Below, piece by piece: positions 1-10,134 of a DNA stretch of 64,000 nucleotides (position 1 is its first letter; every line of letters starts with the position of its first letter). A model generated the notes under the pieces. The model had not been told where the DNA came from. It worked only from the letters and a program-made list of their open reading frames with translations, and made no database searches. Where the stretch lies: the NCBI GenBank assembly GCA_949316235.1, contig OX438749.1, forward strand, positions 19,422,414 through 19,486,413. The letters are read 5' to 3'. Both the position numbers and the translations under genes were made by a program. This DNA is from Oegoconia quadripuncta. Taxonomy: Eukaryota > Arthropoda > Insecta > Lepidoptera > Autostichidae.

Positions 1-71
1 AATAGTTAAAAAGTTGTTAAGAAAAGTAACATTTAAGAAGAGCATTTAAGTGCTCCAAACAACGTTGCATG

Positions 72-459
72 TACCGGATGAGTTTTTTACCGTAAGGAAA
101 AAATAGGGTATATTAGGTAAGTAAAATAGAAGGTATTGCCATATAGGTAGTTTACTTTTTTATTTTTTTTAAAACCATAAAATATAATAAATCGCTGTGT
201 CATTTGACGGTCGCGTTTGTAGCCTATTGCACATAATTACATCATTAAATTAATGAATTAAAAATACTTGGAGAATATACGAGTTCCAATTAAAATTCGC
301 ATAATAGGAACCCTAGGAATCCCGCCAGTCGCATATCAATCTCCGGCAGGAGTGTCGTCGATGAAGGTTTAAAAAAAAAAATACCTATGCCAATACCTTC
401 TATTTCACTTACCTAATATGCCCTATTTTTTTCCTTACGGTAAAAAAACTCATCCGGTA
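72..459. mobile_element. TA-flanked MITE with ~77-bp terminal inverted repeats
   Basis: The left end (from TACCGGATGAG at 72) and the right end (to CTCATCCGGTA at 459) are near-perfect inverted repeats of about 77 bp with only a few mismatches. Both outer ends begin with TA followed by CCGGATGAG, which fits a TA target duplication as made by Tc1/mariner-type transposases. The roughly 230-bp interior is AT-rich and has no ORF, so this is a non-autonomous element. A half copy of the terminal repeat lies at 54187. Part of the interior (about 262-310) recurs at about 34436-34495. Confidence 0.75.
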
Positions 460-599
460 TAAATAAATATTTCGGACACTTACACTACCCAAACTAAGCA
501 TAGATTGTGCAATGCAAAGCACACTTAAAACAAATAAAGATATTCTATTCTATTCTATGGATACTAGATAACGGATAAACATAATATTTATATGAACAT
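460..599. other. Spacer with a short TTCTA repeat
   Basis: AT-rich spacer. A TTCTA-type microsatellite of about three units lies near 541-557 and may be the tail of a lost retroelement. Nothing else is recognisable. Confidence 0.4.
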
Positions 600-720
600 A
601 CATGATTTGGGAATAAATGTTCGTAGGTACTTATTCATCACATAAACATTTACCCCTCGTGAGATTCGAACCCGAAACCATTGGTATCGATAGAGTTTTC
701 CACTACATCAATCGGTCGTC
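600..720 (-). mobile_element. SINE-A copy, decayed
   Basis: The reverse strand carries the SINE-A head: a B-box-like GGTTCGAATCTC (plus-strand gattcgaacc near 663) and the tRNA-like start that reads ACGAC on the minus strand near 720. It is more diverged than the copies at 41241 or 59207 and its 3' half is barely recognisable. Confidence 0.5.
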
Positions 721-1152
721 AATTATACATGAATACTTAACGTCACAACCTTTATCCCAAATGGGGTGGTCAGAGACATCCAAAACTTTAATACTTGAAA
801 CTACATCCACGGTTCACCTTCGAAATATACATAAATGAAGCGCCGTTAAAACTTGCAAATTTTTTGATGTATTTTGGAGGAAAGTCCCATAGTCGCCTTT
901 TACGACACCCACGGGAAGAGACGGGTTAACTGTATTCTTTTTACGTGCCGATACCACACAACACTAATTAAGTAATATGAGGTAGATTGAGGCCAATAAT
1001 AACGAAAAAGTACATGTTTATGAAATCTAAGGTTCTTCCTCAGAATACAGAACAAACCAGAAGCCGCATAGTTCATAATTTCAAACCGTATTCTTCTTCT
1101 TCTTATTTTTGAGGATGGCAACCAGTCAACCTCACTGTCGAGGGACATTACT
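721..1152. other. Repeat-derived spacer left of the BEL element
   Basis: Bases about 885-950 (GTCGCCTTTTACGACACCC and following) resemble a sequence often seen at the 3' end of lepidopteran LINEs; a shorter relative sits near 58010. Short ORFs here have no recognisable domain. Confidence 0.35.
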
Positions 1153-1157
1153 GCCAG
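1153..1157. repeat. Target duplication GCCAG, left copy
   Basis: GCCAG directly abuts the outer end of the 3' LTR and is repeated at 7504-7508 next to the 5' LTR. A 5-bp duplication fits BEL/Pao integration. Confidence 0.85.
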
Positions 1158-1434
1158 TATCGACGATAGCTAAGAGCGGTGCGCTGGTGGAAGAAATAAC
1201 TACTCGTTTTCGTATAGACTGTGTTTTAATATTAATAAAATAAAGAAAATATATAGAGAAAGCAACTAAAGCAAAAACCGAAACGCAAAGATGCCAAAAA
1301 TTATGTGTTGTCAATTTAGAATTTGCTCGTTCTTAAAAAGTAAATATGAACATTGGTGGCCAGTTATAGGCCTCCCTAATCAACCTCCACGCTCTTCGCG
1401 TGGTCTGCGGTATCCACGGCCTCCATCGCTGACA
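1158..1434 (-). repeat. BEL/Pao 3' LTR
   Basis: 277 bp, starting TGTCAG on the minus strand and ending TCGATA rather than the usual CA. It appears identical to 7227-7503 at a constant offset of 6069 bases. The gag-pol stop codon lies inside it. Confidence 0.9.
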
Positions 1435-4400
1435 TTCCCCTCTCCGTTGAACCGCCTATCATGGCCGTTGGTTCAGGAGAATGGACAGGTAGCGGTACAA
1501 CTCTTCTAAGAGGCCGTCGAAAAATTCCCCCTTTAGTGAGGACGTCTACCACTCGTATGACTCCATCTTTTCCAGGTAAAGTTGCGATTATGCGCCCCAT
1601 AGGCCATACGTTCCGGGGTAAGTTGGGATCAGCAACGACGACTATATCTCCGACAGTGCAATCTTTATCGTTGTGTTTTGCTGTGAAGTGATGTTGGCGA
1701 AGAGTGGGAAGATATTCTTCGACCCATCTCGACCAGAAAGCATCCGCTAAGCTTTGTACTCTTCGCCATTCTTTCCGGCCAACGTACTCCGGCTCGGAAT
1801 TGCACATTTGTGTAGCTCCAGAAGCGCTTCCAAGTAAAAAATGGAACGGCGTTAAAGCTTCTTTGTCTTCTGTGCCGGTTTGGACATAGGTAAGTGGTCT
1901 TGAATTCACAATATTCTCAACTTCGGCGAGAAGTGTCTGAAGAGTGGGTTCTTTCGGGGATTTCTCCTTCAACACGGTCGCCAGAGCCCTCTTTACGGTC
2001 CCGATTAATCTCTCCCAGGATCCGGCCATTGATGGCGATGCTGGTGGTAAGTACTTCCACACAATCATCAGATTCGTTGCGAACGCTCTGGTGGCCCCCT
2101 CCATTTCCAAACGGGCACGCTTCAAATCGTTGTCGGCTCCATGGAAGGCCGTCGCATTGACACTCGTGATAGTTGACGGACAACCTCTCCTTGCGATGAA
2201 GCGTCGAAGCCCCAATATCGCTGCGTCTGCTGATAAATTCTGTATGAGCTCTAAGTGAACCGCTCTCGTCGTCAAGCACGTGAATAAGGCAACCCATCTC
2301 TTCTCGTTCCGCCGACCGATCGTCACCAGCATAGGACCAAAATAATCCAAACCTACATGTGTGAATGGACGTGTATGGTGATCAAGTCGTTCGGCAGGTA
2401 GAGCACCTTCTAATGGTATGGGAGCAACGGCGCGACGAATTCTACAGAGTTGACAGCTATGCGCCACAGAGCGTACGACATTACGGAGGCCGATAACCCA
2501 GAAAACTCTACGACATTCATTTAACACAGTTTCATTGTGGGCATGACCGAACCGTTCATGAAGATGCTGGATTAGCAATCGAACAATTCGGTTATTCCCA
2601 GGTAGGATGAGAGGACGTTTCACAATGTCAGTATGCGCGACATTATCAATCCGTCCTCCTAACCTTAACAACTGATTATCGTCTAAAAAAGGGTTCAGCA
2701 ACTTTAGTTTGCTGCTAGCTGGCAAAGGATTACCGCTTCGTAAGCAAGCCAGAACTGTTGAAAATTCTTTGTGCTGTACACTACGCCAAACTAGCAATTC
2801 TGCGAAACGTAAATCCTCTGCAGTCAAAGGTAAAATCGCGTCAGCAATATGGGTTTTCCTTACTTTCCCAATGAGAGAATTACAAAATTTACGCACTATC
2901 GCTGTACTCCGCAGGAAAGTTAACCATTTACTAAAACGGCTAGCTTCGGGAATGATCGGCACAAGATGCTCGGAAACCTGAGTGAGGAGGACGGTCTTTC
3001 TCATCTCTCCGGGCGTATCGATAACAAAAGACCCCGTTTCATCGCTGGGCCAATCGTTCTCCGAAAATAAGAAAGACGGACCACTTAACCATCTACCTAA
3101 AGGATTCTTAGACCCCTTAAATAATTTGGTTGCATCGTCTGCTACATTCAAGGCGCTGGGCACCCACCGCCACTCTTCCCTATGGGTCAACTCTGTTATT
3201 TCGCCAACGCGGTGGGCAACAAACGGTTTGAACGAGCGTACGTCTGCCTGAATCCAGGCGAGCGTCGTTTTTGAATCAGACCAAAAAACGCGACGATGTA
3301 TAATTTTCCGGTGGGCTTTACATATTGTATCAGCAAGGCGAGCAGCCAAAAGAGCTCCCTGTAGTTCGAGCCTTGGAATCGAAATTGGCTTGTTTGGAGC
3401 TACACGCGCCTTACTGGACACCATCGACAAAACCACGTGATTGCTTTGGTATATGACCCTCCAGTAAGCAACGGCAGCATAAGCAACCTCGCTCGCGTCT
3501 GAAAAAACGTGAAGTTCCAGTCGCTCGATTACGCCAGAAGAAAAGTAACATCGTGGCACTTGCAGACTTCGTATATCCACAAGTGCCTCGTACCACCCCC
3601 TCCACTGGCGAGAGTCGTCGACTGGAAGCGGCTCATCCCAAGTCTTTACGGTCCGCCAGGTTTGCTGAAACAGTATTCTTCCGTGAATAGTAAAAGGAGA
3701 GAGTAAGCCCAACGGATCAAAAATCTTCATTAAATCGCTCAAAACTTTTCGCTTAGTAAGCGTGGCGCTTTCGCTCACTTCGCGCCTAAATACAAAAACA
3801 TCTGTTGTTGGAATCCAAAACATTCCTAAAATTTTTAAGCCAGTGTCGGTAACGTTAAGATGAACGTCCATTGGAGAATTTTTGTGTAACTGAGGGGGAA
3901 TTAATTTCAGGGCTTCAGGACGATTGGACACCCAACTACACATTTCAAAACCACATTTTCCATGGATATTGAAAATATTGTAAGCTAATTCAGCTGCTTT
4001 ATCAACGTCATCTACACTTCCCAAGTAATCGTCCTCTATTATTTCCTTCGCTGCGTCTGGGAATTCAAGTTCGAATTCTTTGGCATTTTTATTTTTAATA
4101 AATAAGGCCGAACACGGTGATGAAGCAGCGCCGAAAATGACAGAGGACATCCTATATTCTCTGACTGCGGTAGATGGGTTACTGTCTCGCCACAAATATC
4201 TTTGGAAATCCCTATCCTCGTCTCTAATTTTAATTTGAGAAAACATCTCCCTGATATCTCCCGTTAAAGCTATTTGTCCCTCTCTAAATCTAAATAAAAT
4301 TTCTAGTAAAGAATTAAGCAAGTCTGGGCCAGGTAATAACAAATCATTCAAACAAATTCCTCCCGACTTTGCTGCGGCATCATGCACAATTCTCAGCTTC

Positions 4401-7180
4401 CCTGGCTTTGCAGGATGGGTTACGCCGAAATGCGGTAAATACCACCTAAGTACTGAAGATTCAACATGAAAAAGATCACTACATACTTCTGCGTAACCCT
4501 TCTGTACATATGCGGCGATATTTACCTGATACAAATTTAAATATTTATTATCTCTCGCACACTTCCTCTCAAGACTTTTAAGCCGTGAAAAAGCATGATT
4601 GTAACTATTTGGAATCACTTTATTATCATAACGCCACAGTAAACCAACTTCGAAACGGCCATTTGGTAAACGTCGCGAAGTTTCTTCTAAAATACGTAAA
4701 GCGCGTTTCTCCGTTTCAGTGTACGGTGACGTTTTCTCAATACCTAGAGACTCGAGTTTGTAATGCTCCTTGATAAGACTTTCTAGCCTAGAGTCCTCAA
4801 CTGACACATGATGGGTGCGCAAAATGTTTTTCTTCGTGCAACCACCATACAGAACCCATCCCAAAGTTGTATTGGCTGCAACGGGTTCAGACGGTTTCCC
4901 TGTTCGATACTCGCTCGACATTAACAAATGCCAGTTGTTTACCCCAATCAAAATCTTCGGAGATGCATCTTTGTACGAGATTAAATCAAGGAGATCAGAA
5001 ACGTGCGGTAATGTATCTATTTTATTTATTAATACAGACTGATTTTTAAAAAGATTTAAATCAGAAACCGTGCGTGCACTATGGACAGTGAAAATGTCAG
5101 ATCGATGTTTTCCTTTCACCTGAAATGTCACTGTCTTTGAAAAAATATTCTGACGGTCGCCTGTCACACCATGTAAACAAATTTTATTTAAAGGACCTTC
5201 CAAGCCTACTTGTGCCGCTAAATCAGCATCAACCAGGGTTGCTGTGGATCCATCGTCGAGCAGAGCGAACGTGTCCACATTTCCATCAGGTCCAAAAATT
5301 GTGACAGGCACCATTTTCAAGAAAGCTTGCTGACTTGTATCTAAACTATAACTCTGCTCTACTACCCGAGGAGAGGTAACGCCCTCCTCGGTTACACTAG
5401 AGAGGGCCTGCGAGGAGGTACCGGACTGACAAGACGTGTTATGGACATGAATTGTGCTATCCGCGGTGTCTTTTTGTTTTGAGAAACCAGAGTTATGCAG
5501 TAGCCTATGATGCGGTTTTCTACAATTGTCTTGACCACATGATCTTGCCTTACAATTCCGCCAATCATGCTTAGATATTTTTAAACAATTACGACATATT
5601 TTACGTTTAAGTACCCAGTTCCATCTGTCATCGACTTTAAGTGTTTTGAAACTATCACAAATTTTGATTGTGTGGTTTCCGGAACAATACAAGCATGTGG
5701 GTTGATCAGTGGTGTCTGTAGTGCGTACTATCTCTTGAATTCGGACTTTGTTATGATTATTCTGTGAATGAGAGGGATGAACGTTTATTGTGTGAGGCGA
5801 TAGGGTTACCGCATCTGGCATTCCATATTTTATAGTACGACAGGCTTCTCTTTCCAGAAACTGTGCGAGAAGCTCCACCCTCGGTGTGCGCCCGTCATCA
5901 TTCTCTGCACCATAATCAATCCACCGAGCATGAAGTAACGGCGACAGCTTGGACACAACAAAAAAATATAAATCGGGAGAATAAATATATGAAAACTCCC
6001 TCATGAATTTTATTGTAGATATACAATTTTTTAATTTACAAGCAAATATATTCAAGTCGTTAGAACCTCGTCCTAACCTAGGCAAGGCTTTAATTATACC
6101 TATCTCGTAGGCTATAATATTTTCTGGCCTCGCGAAGCGTAATTCAAGGCTACGAATAATAGACGAGGGATCATCAGCTGTTGCTAATAATGAAGCGACA
6201 GCTGCCCTGGCCTCCCCTCGGATTGCGACACGCAATCTCCCAAGATTATCACTGCTGGAAAAAGCTGTATTAGTGTCGTCATATGCACGTTTGAATACAA
6301 TCCACTCATGAATATTTCCAGAGAAGGAGGGTAAATCTACCTGTTTGGTTTTAAATGTGGTTAATTGCCTCTCTGTTAGTGTAGCGATTGCATTTGCAAG
6401 GGCATTAATGTCATTACCAGCATTAGATAAAGGAGGCACTTCCACGTGTGATGGCTCACGTACCAGTGGCTGCGCTAGCTGCTGAGCCGCGAGAATAGGC
6501 TGGCCCTTGAATAGAAAATCGTTGGTGTTATCCCCAAGCCAGCTTGTAACACGATTAAAAGATAAATGATCTTCATTATATGGGATTGGCTGAGACGGCG
6601 GTTCCGCTTGTAAACACGGTAGGTTTCTATCACCGCCAGACTCGCCTAACTCTTTATCGATTCCCATCTGCTTAGGCAACACTCCAGTGTAGAGTGCAGA
6701 CCAAGATGATCTCTCAACACGCTGTTTCGTGTTGTTGTTAAAAAGGATACTTTTCTCACCAAATCCTGCGACATTTAATCGTACTTGCGGTTTTGCGACG
6801 GTGGTGTGAGGGTCCGGGAGAGTGGTGGGGCGTGGACTCGTATTTCGATGCAAATTTTGTGTATACATCGCTGCGCTCGTCGACGGTTGTTCTATCACGT
6901 TGACTTCCTCTGCCCCAAAATCACTAACGCTCTTGCGAGCTCCGCACTCCTCCTCTTCGTACAAAGCGGCCATTTCCGCCTCATACTCCGCCTGTGCCAC
7001 TCTCTTCTTACTTTGTAACGTACGCCGGTCGAGCTCTGCCTCTGCTTCTTCAAACTCGGCAAGCTGACGAATATGTCGAGCTTCCGCTAACTTTCTCCGC
7101 GATATTACGCTGGAGGCAGAGCTCCGACCCGACACAGTAGAAGCAAGTTCATTTTCCTTCGCCTTCGAACGAGTAATCAT
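1376..7180 (-). CDS. BEL/Pao Gag-Pol polyprotein (integrase active site altered)
   Basis: One uninterrupted frame of about 1,934 residues. The first ATG is at 7180-7178; three upstream in-frame codons (from GTG at 7189) are also open. Order: gag with a charged coiled N-terminus; Cys/His knuckles starting near residue 495 (CLYCSGNH, then CRNCLKISKHDWRNC); aspartic protease with LLDDGST near 640; reverse transcriptase with EDDYLGS near 1050, where the DD pair is kept but the usual aromatic residue before it is not; RNase H with FSDAS near 1230; integrase with an HHCC-type zinc region (CQLC) and catalytic core. In the core the motif that normally reads SDNGTNF in this family is SVNATAF, so the second catalytic aspartate is valine (codon GTC at 2161-2159). 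The first Asp (GLDYFGP) and the Glu region (GSWERL) remain. The frame ends with TAG inside the 3' LTR. The protein should assemble particles and copy RNA in the cytoplasm, but by family knowledge it should not integrate without help. Confidence 0.9.
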   Translation of the reverse strand: MITRSKAKENELASTVSGRSSASSVISRRKLAEARHIRQLAEFEEAEAELDRRTLQSKKRVAQAEYEAEMAALYEEEECGARKSVSDFGAEEVNVIEQPSTSAAMYTQNLHRNTSPRPTTLPDPHTTVAKPQVRLNVAGFGEKSILFNNNTKQRVERSSWSALYTGVLPKQMGIDKELGESGGDRNLPCLQAEPPSQPIPYNEDHLSFNRVTSWLGDNTNDFLFKGQPILAAQQLAQPLVREPSHVEVPPLSNAGNDINALANAIATLTERQLTTFKTKQVDLPSFSGNIHEWIVFKRAYDDTNTAFSSSDNLGRLRVAIRGEARAAVASLLATADDPSSIIRSLELRFARPENIIAYEIGIIKALPRLGRGSNDLNIFACKLKNCISTIKFMREFSYIYSPDLYFFVVSKLSPLLHARWIDYGAENDDGRTPRVELLAQFLEREACRTIKYGMPDAVTLSPHTINVHPSHSQNNHNKVRIQEIVRTTDTTDQPTCLYCSGNHTIKICDSFKTLKVDDRWNWVLKRKICRNCLKISKHDWRNCKARSCGQDNCRKPHHRLLHNSGFSKQKDTADSTIHVHNTSCQSGTSSQALSSVTEEGVTSPRVVEQSYSLDTSQQAFLKMVPVTIFGPDGNVDTFALLDDGSTATLVDADLAAQVGLEGPLNKICLHGVTGDRQNIFSKTVTFQVKGKHRSDIFTVHSARTVSDLNLFKNQSVLINKIDTLPHVSDLLDLISYKDASPKILIGVNNWHLLMSSEYRTGKPSEPVAANTTLGWVLYGGCTKKNILRTHHVSVEDSRLESLIKEHYKLESLGIEKTSPYTETEKRALRILEETSRRLPNGRFEVGLLWRYDNKVIPNSYNHAFSRLKSLERKCARDNKYLNLYQVNIAAYVQKGYAEVCSDLFHVESSVLRWYLPHFGVTHPAKPGKLRIVHDAAAKSGGICLNDLLLPGPDLLNSLLEILFRFREGQIALTGDIREMFSQIKIRDEDRDFQRYLWRDSNPSTAVREYRMSSVIFGAASSPCSALFIKNKNAKEFELEFPDAAKEIIEDDYLGSVDDVDKAAELAYNIFNIHGKCGFEMCSWVSNRPEALKLIPPQLHKNSPMDVHLNVTDTGLKILGMFWIPTTDVFVFRREVSESATLTKRKVLSDLMKIFDPLGLLSPFTIHGRILFQQTWRTVKTWDEPLPVDDSRQWRGWYEALVDIRSLQVPRCYFSSGVIERLELHVFSDASEVAYAAVAYWRVIYQSNHVVLSMVSSKARVAPNKPISIPRLELQGALLAARLADTICKAHRKIIHRRVFWSDSKTTLAWIQADVRSFKPFVAHRVGEITELTHREEWRWVPSALNVADDATKLFKGSKNPLGRWLSGPSFLFSENDWPSDETGSFVIDTPGEMRKTVLLTQVSEHLVPIIPEASRFSKWLTFLRSTAIVRKFCNSLIGKVRKTHIADAILPLTAEDLRFAELLVWRSVQHKEFSTVLACLRSGNPLPASSKLKLLNPFLDDNQLLRLGGRIDNVAHTDIVKRPLILPGNNRIVRLLIQHLHERFGHAHNETVLNECRRVFWVIGLRNVVRSVAHSCQLCRIRRAVAPIPLEGALPAERLDHHTRPFTHVGLDYFGPMLVTIGRRNEKRWVALFTCLTTRAVHLELIQNLSADAAILGLRRFIARRGCPSTITSVNATAFHGADNDLKRARLEMEGATRAFATNLMIVWKYLPPASPSMAGSWERLIGTVKRALATVLKEKSPKEPTLQTLLAEVENIVNSRPLTYVQTGTEDKEALTPFHFLLGSASGATQMCNSEPEYVGRKEWRRVQSLADAFWSRWVEEYLPTLRQHHFTAKHNDKDCTVGDIVVVADPNLPRNVWPMGRIIATLPGKDGVIRVVDVLTKGGIFRRPLRRVVPLPVHSPEPTAMIGGSTERGMSAMEAVDTADHAKSVEVD

Positions 7181-7207
7181 CTCCTCCACGAGATTAAAAA
7201 TTTAAAA

Positions 7208-7223
7208 CGGTAAGAAAGGACCA
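7208..7223 (-). promoter_or_regulatory. Putative BEL primer-binding site
   Basis: Directly after the 5' LTR the minus strand reads TTTTGGTCCTTTCTTACCG. The TGG three bases in is typical of a tRNA 3'-CCA primer site. I cannot name the tRNA. Confidence 0.55.
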
Positions 7224-7226
7224 AAA

Positions 7227-7503
7227 TATCGACGATAGCTAAGAGCGGTGCGCTGGTGGAAGAAATAACTACTCGTTTTCGTATAGACTGTGTTTTAATA
7301 TTAATAAAATAAAGAAAATATATAGAGAAAGCAACTAAAGCAAAAACCGAAACGCAAAGATGCCAAAAATTATGTGTTGTCAATTTAGAATTTGCTCGTT
7401 CTTAAAAAGTAAATATGAACATTGGTGGCCAGTTATAGGCCTCCCTAATCAACCTCCACGCTCTTCGCGTGGTCTGCGGTATCCACGGCCTCCATCGCTG
7501 ACA
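7227..7503 (-). repeat. BEL/Pao 5' LTR
   Basis: 277 bp, matching 1158-1434. It contains a TATA-like stretch (minus-strand TCTATATATTTT, about 7316-7329). Only about 46 bases separate the LTR from the first ATG, so the leader is short. Confidence 0.9.
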
Positions 7504-8507
7504 GCCAGTTTCGAGTGAAAAATGTTATTTCTCTTATTTCTTAGTTTATAAGTCAGTCTCAGTCAAAACATGTAATTCGTCGTATACTTGGCGTATACAG
7601 AGTCTAGTCACGGTCAAGTCATTCTTCAGTAAAGTGGCAGAATGCTTTACAAAAGATTTTGGCGGCTTCTTGTGGGAACCCGAAAGCTCCGTTACGCACT
7701 TTAATTTACACTTCCCTTCACTTGTACACCACCACTAACTTTTGCTGCATAATATCCTGCCATTATTAAGTTTCAAAAGTCAGAATACATAAATTATAAG
7801 AATTATAAAGAAAATTGCAACTTCACTCGCCGAGATCCCACCAAAAAGCCTCGTATAACGAGCAATTACTCTCATCGTATCTGTCAAGGGCGTGTAACAT
7901 TAATAATCAAGCTTTTTGGACTTATTTTATTGACCAATCCACTAAATATTAAGAGCAATTTTTTTGTTTTCTTTTTTCATTCAATTTATAACATGGCTTT
8001 CGCGTTTCTTGGTTTTTAATTGCTTTTATTATTATTCCTAAGTGTGATTCATAATAAAAAAGTATAGGCATAAAAAAATCATAATTTTTGTGTATAGTAA
8101 TTCTAGCGTGCAATACCGTACTGACCGTGTGTTCATTTTACAATACCCACGTGTGAAATGTACTCATGGCGAAAACCCACTGTATTATTAATTTTTAAGT
8201 CATTATACTGATTACATATTATGTCCTCTATACTTGATACTTAGTTTAAAATATTACATTTAGTATCAAACGGGCGAATTACTGTGATCGCGTGCACAAG
8301 GTTCACAAATCATAACAGAAAAATGTGCGATGAATGCAGCATAGTAAAAACTACGTGCGCAAAGGCATACTTCGACTCTAACGATTTATTATAAGGTATT
8401 TTACTTTTTCATTTTATTCTTTACAAAGAGTTTAATGTTAGGTAGATAATAATGTCAATTTAGTAACATGTTAAGTAAAGATGTCGCCCAAGGAAGTAAG
8501 GCAGGGG
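7504..8507. other. AT-rich spacer
   Basis: Begins with the right GCCAG duplication (7504-7508). A stretch near 7525-7560 (TTATTTCTCTTATTTCTTA) recurs near 35845-35880, so part is repeat-derived. No ORF with a recognisable domain and no gene signal seen. Confidence 0.5.
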
Positions 8508-8645
8508 TGACTGGCTTGTCTATCTTATCTTCAACTATAGTAACACAACAATGATAGCGTTCCTGCTTGGCGGCAGATTTAGATAAGATGGTAAATGCAA
8601 CCATCAACATTTAAAACACAGGACCACCAACCAAACCGAACAACC
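8508..8645 (-). mobile_element. SINE-B fragment
   Basis: The minus-strand middle of SINE-B (GATAAGATAG region, TTGGCGGCAGATTTAGATAA) followed by a diverged piece of the CGGTTTGGTTGGTGG region. Both ends are missing. Confidence 0.6.
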
Positions 8646-9084
8646 ACGTAGTGATTCGTAAAGCCTACGTTATTTACATTAGCACATGGGCTACATGGCA
8701 TTTTCTTATTTTTTAATAATAACTTTATTTCTCTCATAACAACTAAATTTGCTCGCTTTGCTCGCCCACCTTGCTGCCGCCATAATCTTCTATTAGGTTG
8801 ACATGTACACATAGAGAAATGAAACCCTATTTAATTGAACATTTGGTAAACAATAAACAACTAAAGGAATATTACGCAAACTGAAACATTCTGCTACTTG
8901 AAAGTTGGCATTTTAAAAAGTTATTTTTGAAAAGCAGACCAAACGTGCAGTTGGTAACTGTGAGGTTGGGAAATAAAACAAAATTATATGATAAGTTGGC
9001 AAATGATTATTCGGCGAAATAAAATTCGGCAAATGAAAATCTAACAATTTTCGGCGAGAGGACAGAGAACCATAAAAACCTTTA
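8646..9084. other. Spacer, nothing recognised
   Basis: AT-rich, no repeat family assigned. The short minus-strand ORFs here are of low-complexity composition. Confidence 0.4.
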
Positions 9085-9252
9085 TATAAAATCAAAGTCT
9101 GATTTTAAAAGAGCAACCCTTCCAGTTTCTTGCTTGTTCTTCTCAGGGGAAAATTGCATTTTGAACAAGCAGTAGCTTAAAAAATGTAAAATTGACTATT
9201 TTATATGTACTCTGTGTACCTACAAAATAAAGCATTTTTGACTTTGACTTTG
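9085..9252 (+). mobile_element. LINE 3' end with GACTTT tail
   Basis: The segment AAAGAGCAACCCTTCCAGTTT through ACAAAATAAAGCATTTTTGACTTTGACTTT has an AATAAA-type signal followed by a short repeated tail, typical of a 5'-truncated LINE. Related copies lie at 32100 (minus), 52990 (minus) and 62190 (plus). Confidence 0.6.
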
Positions 9253-9714
9253 CAATCGAATTCTAAAACTGTTGGGCAGTGCCGTTCGCTCCGATGACTT
9301 CTCAATTGATGTATTGGGATAAATTTGCGACCTCTGGATTCTGGTGGAAACCAATTCGGATACTTTCGTTTTTTTTTTAATTTTTATCGATTGCATTTTT
9401 CTTCGAGTGTATTTATGTATGTATTAATGTATACTCCTCATCCTGTAACCTAAACGACTTCACCGATTTCAAAGTGCATGTTGTCGTTAGATTCGTCTTG
9501 GTAACCAGAGCAAAGAACTTGAAGCGCGCGGCTTGCCCGGAGTGTCATAGGATACATTTCATAGTAAAAAATCCAACATGGCGTCCGCTAAATACAAAAT
9601 ATGTTGTCGGATTGGTTTTTAAATACTTCAATAGTTATTTATCAATTTTTTTTATTTATCAATATTTACGTGATGTGGTCATTACTCCACCGACAAGAAG
9701 AGCCATAACTCTTA
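9253..9714. other. Spacer with dispersed repeat pieces
   Basis: Bases about 9455-9500 (ACTTCACCGATTTCAAAGTGCA) match in inverted form a segment near 61000-61030. Bases about 9575-9610 (ATGGCGTCCGCTAAATACAA) match in inverted form 60640-60675. Both are fragments of unnamed dispersed families. Confidence 0.45.
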
Positions 9715-10134
9715 ATCTAACTTCTAACTAACATTATAAATGCGAAAGTTTGGATGTTTGTTTGTTTGTTTATTTGTGTTTATTTGTTGGTTTGTTTGTT
9801 GCGGCGAAAAGGAGGAACGGATTTGGATGACATTTGGTATATACCCTTTTTTTTGTCGAGGGGAAACGTTTTACGCGTTCAACCCGCCGCCGACGGGGAT
9901 CAGCGGCGGGGATATGTGGGACTCCCCACTCCAGATAGGAGCGATCCTACCCACTAAAACCCCCCCGGCGACCTTCCTCGGCAGTAGGGAGCACCTGGGA
10001 ACGCATAAGGTAGAAATATACCCTAGATTGATACATAGGATATTTATCCCGATAAATGAGTAGTTCCCGCGGGATTAACAAATTTCCGCGATAAAGTTAT
10101 TCTCCGCAGGCGAAGCCGCGGGCGGAAAGCCAGT
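9715..10134 (+). mobile_element. Helitron-like non-autonomous element, interrupted
   Basis: The start TCTAACTAACATTATAAATG, the body ACGGATTTGGATGA and the end GAAGCCGCGGGCGGAAAGC define a family also seen at 43515, 49071, 50281, 56148 and 58317. The best copy (58317-58554) ends in a GC-rich stem followed by CTAG and T, as Helitron 3' ends do; this copy has CCAG instead. It is split by a LINE fragment at about 9844-10010. Confidence 0.5.
9844..10010 (-). mobile_element. R1-like LINE 3' fragment nested in the Helitron-like element
   Basis: A run of T (the poly-A end in minus orientation) is followed by GTCGAGGGGAAACG and CCGCCGACGGGGATCAGCGG. This matches the 3' part of the larger LINE fragment at 41421-42059. 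The GC-rich block interrupts the AT-rich host repeat exactly at its GGTATATA/AGGTAGAA junction. Confidence 0.65.

Larger units (their letters stand above)
1158..7503 (-). mobile_element. Complete BEL/Pao LTR retrotransposon
   Basis: Structure on the minus strand: 5' LTR (7503-7227), primer-binding region, one gag-pol ORF, purine-rich tract GGAGAGGGGAA, then 3' LTR (1434-1158). GCCAG flanks both ends. I found no mismatch between the two 277-bp LTRs by eye, which implies very recent insertion. The BEL/Pao assignment comes from the ORF: a Cys/His-rich gag end, the DDGS protease motif, RT before RNase H, and an integrase of BEL type. There is no env. The copy looks capable of making Gag and RT, but its integrase active site is altered (see the CDS). 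Confidence 0.93.

Noticed and set aside
1132..1314. Hydrophobic 60-68-codon ORF on minus, repeated at 7177-7383
   Set aside because: Present in both BEL LTRs only because the LTRs are identical; no independent sign of coding.
1917..2297. 126-codon minus ORF and several plus ORFs across 1291-7067
   Set aside because: Shadows of the BEL gag-pol frame.
9839..10024. ATATACCCT on both sides of the nested R1-like fragment as a target duplication
   Set aside because: Comparison with other copies of the Helitron-like host suggests the right-hand ATATACCCT is native host sequence, so the match is probably chance.
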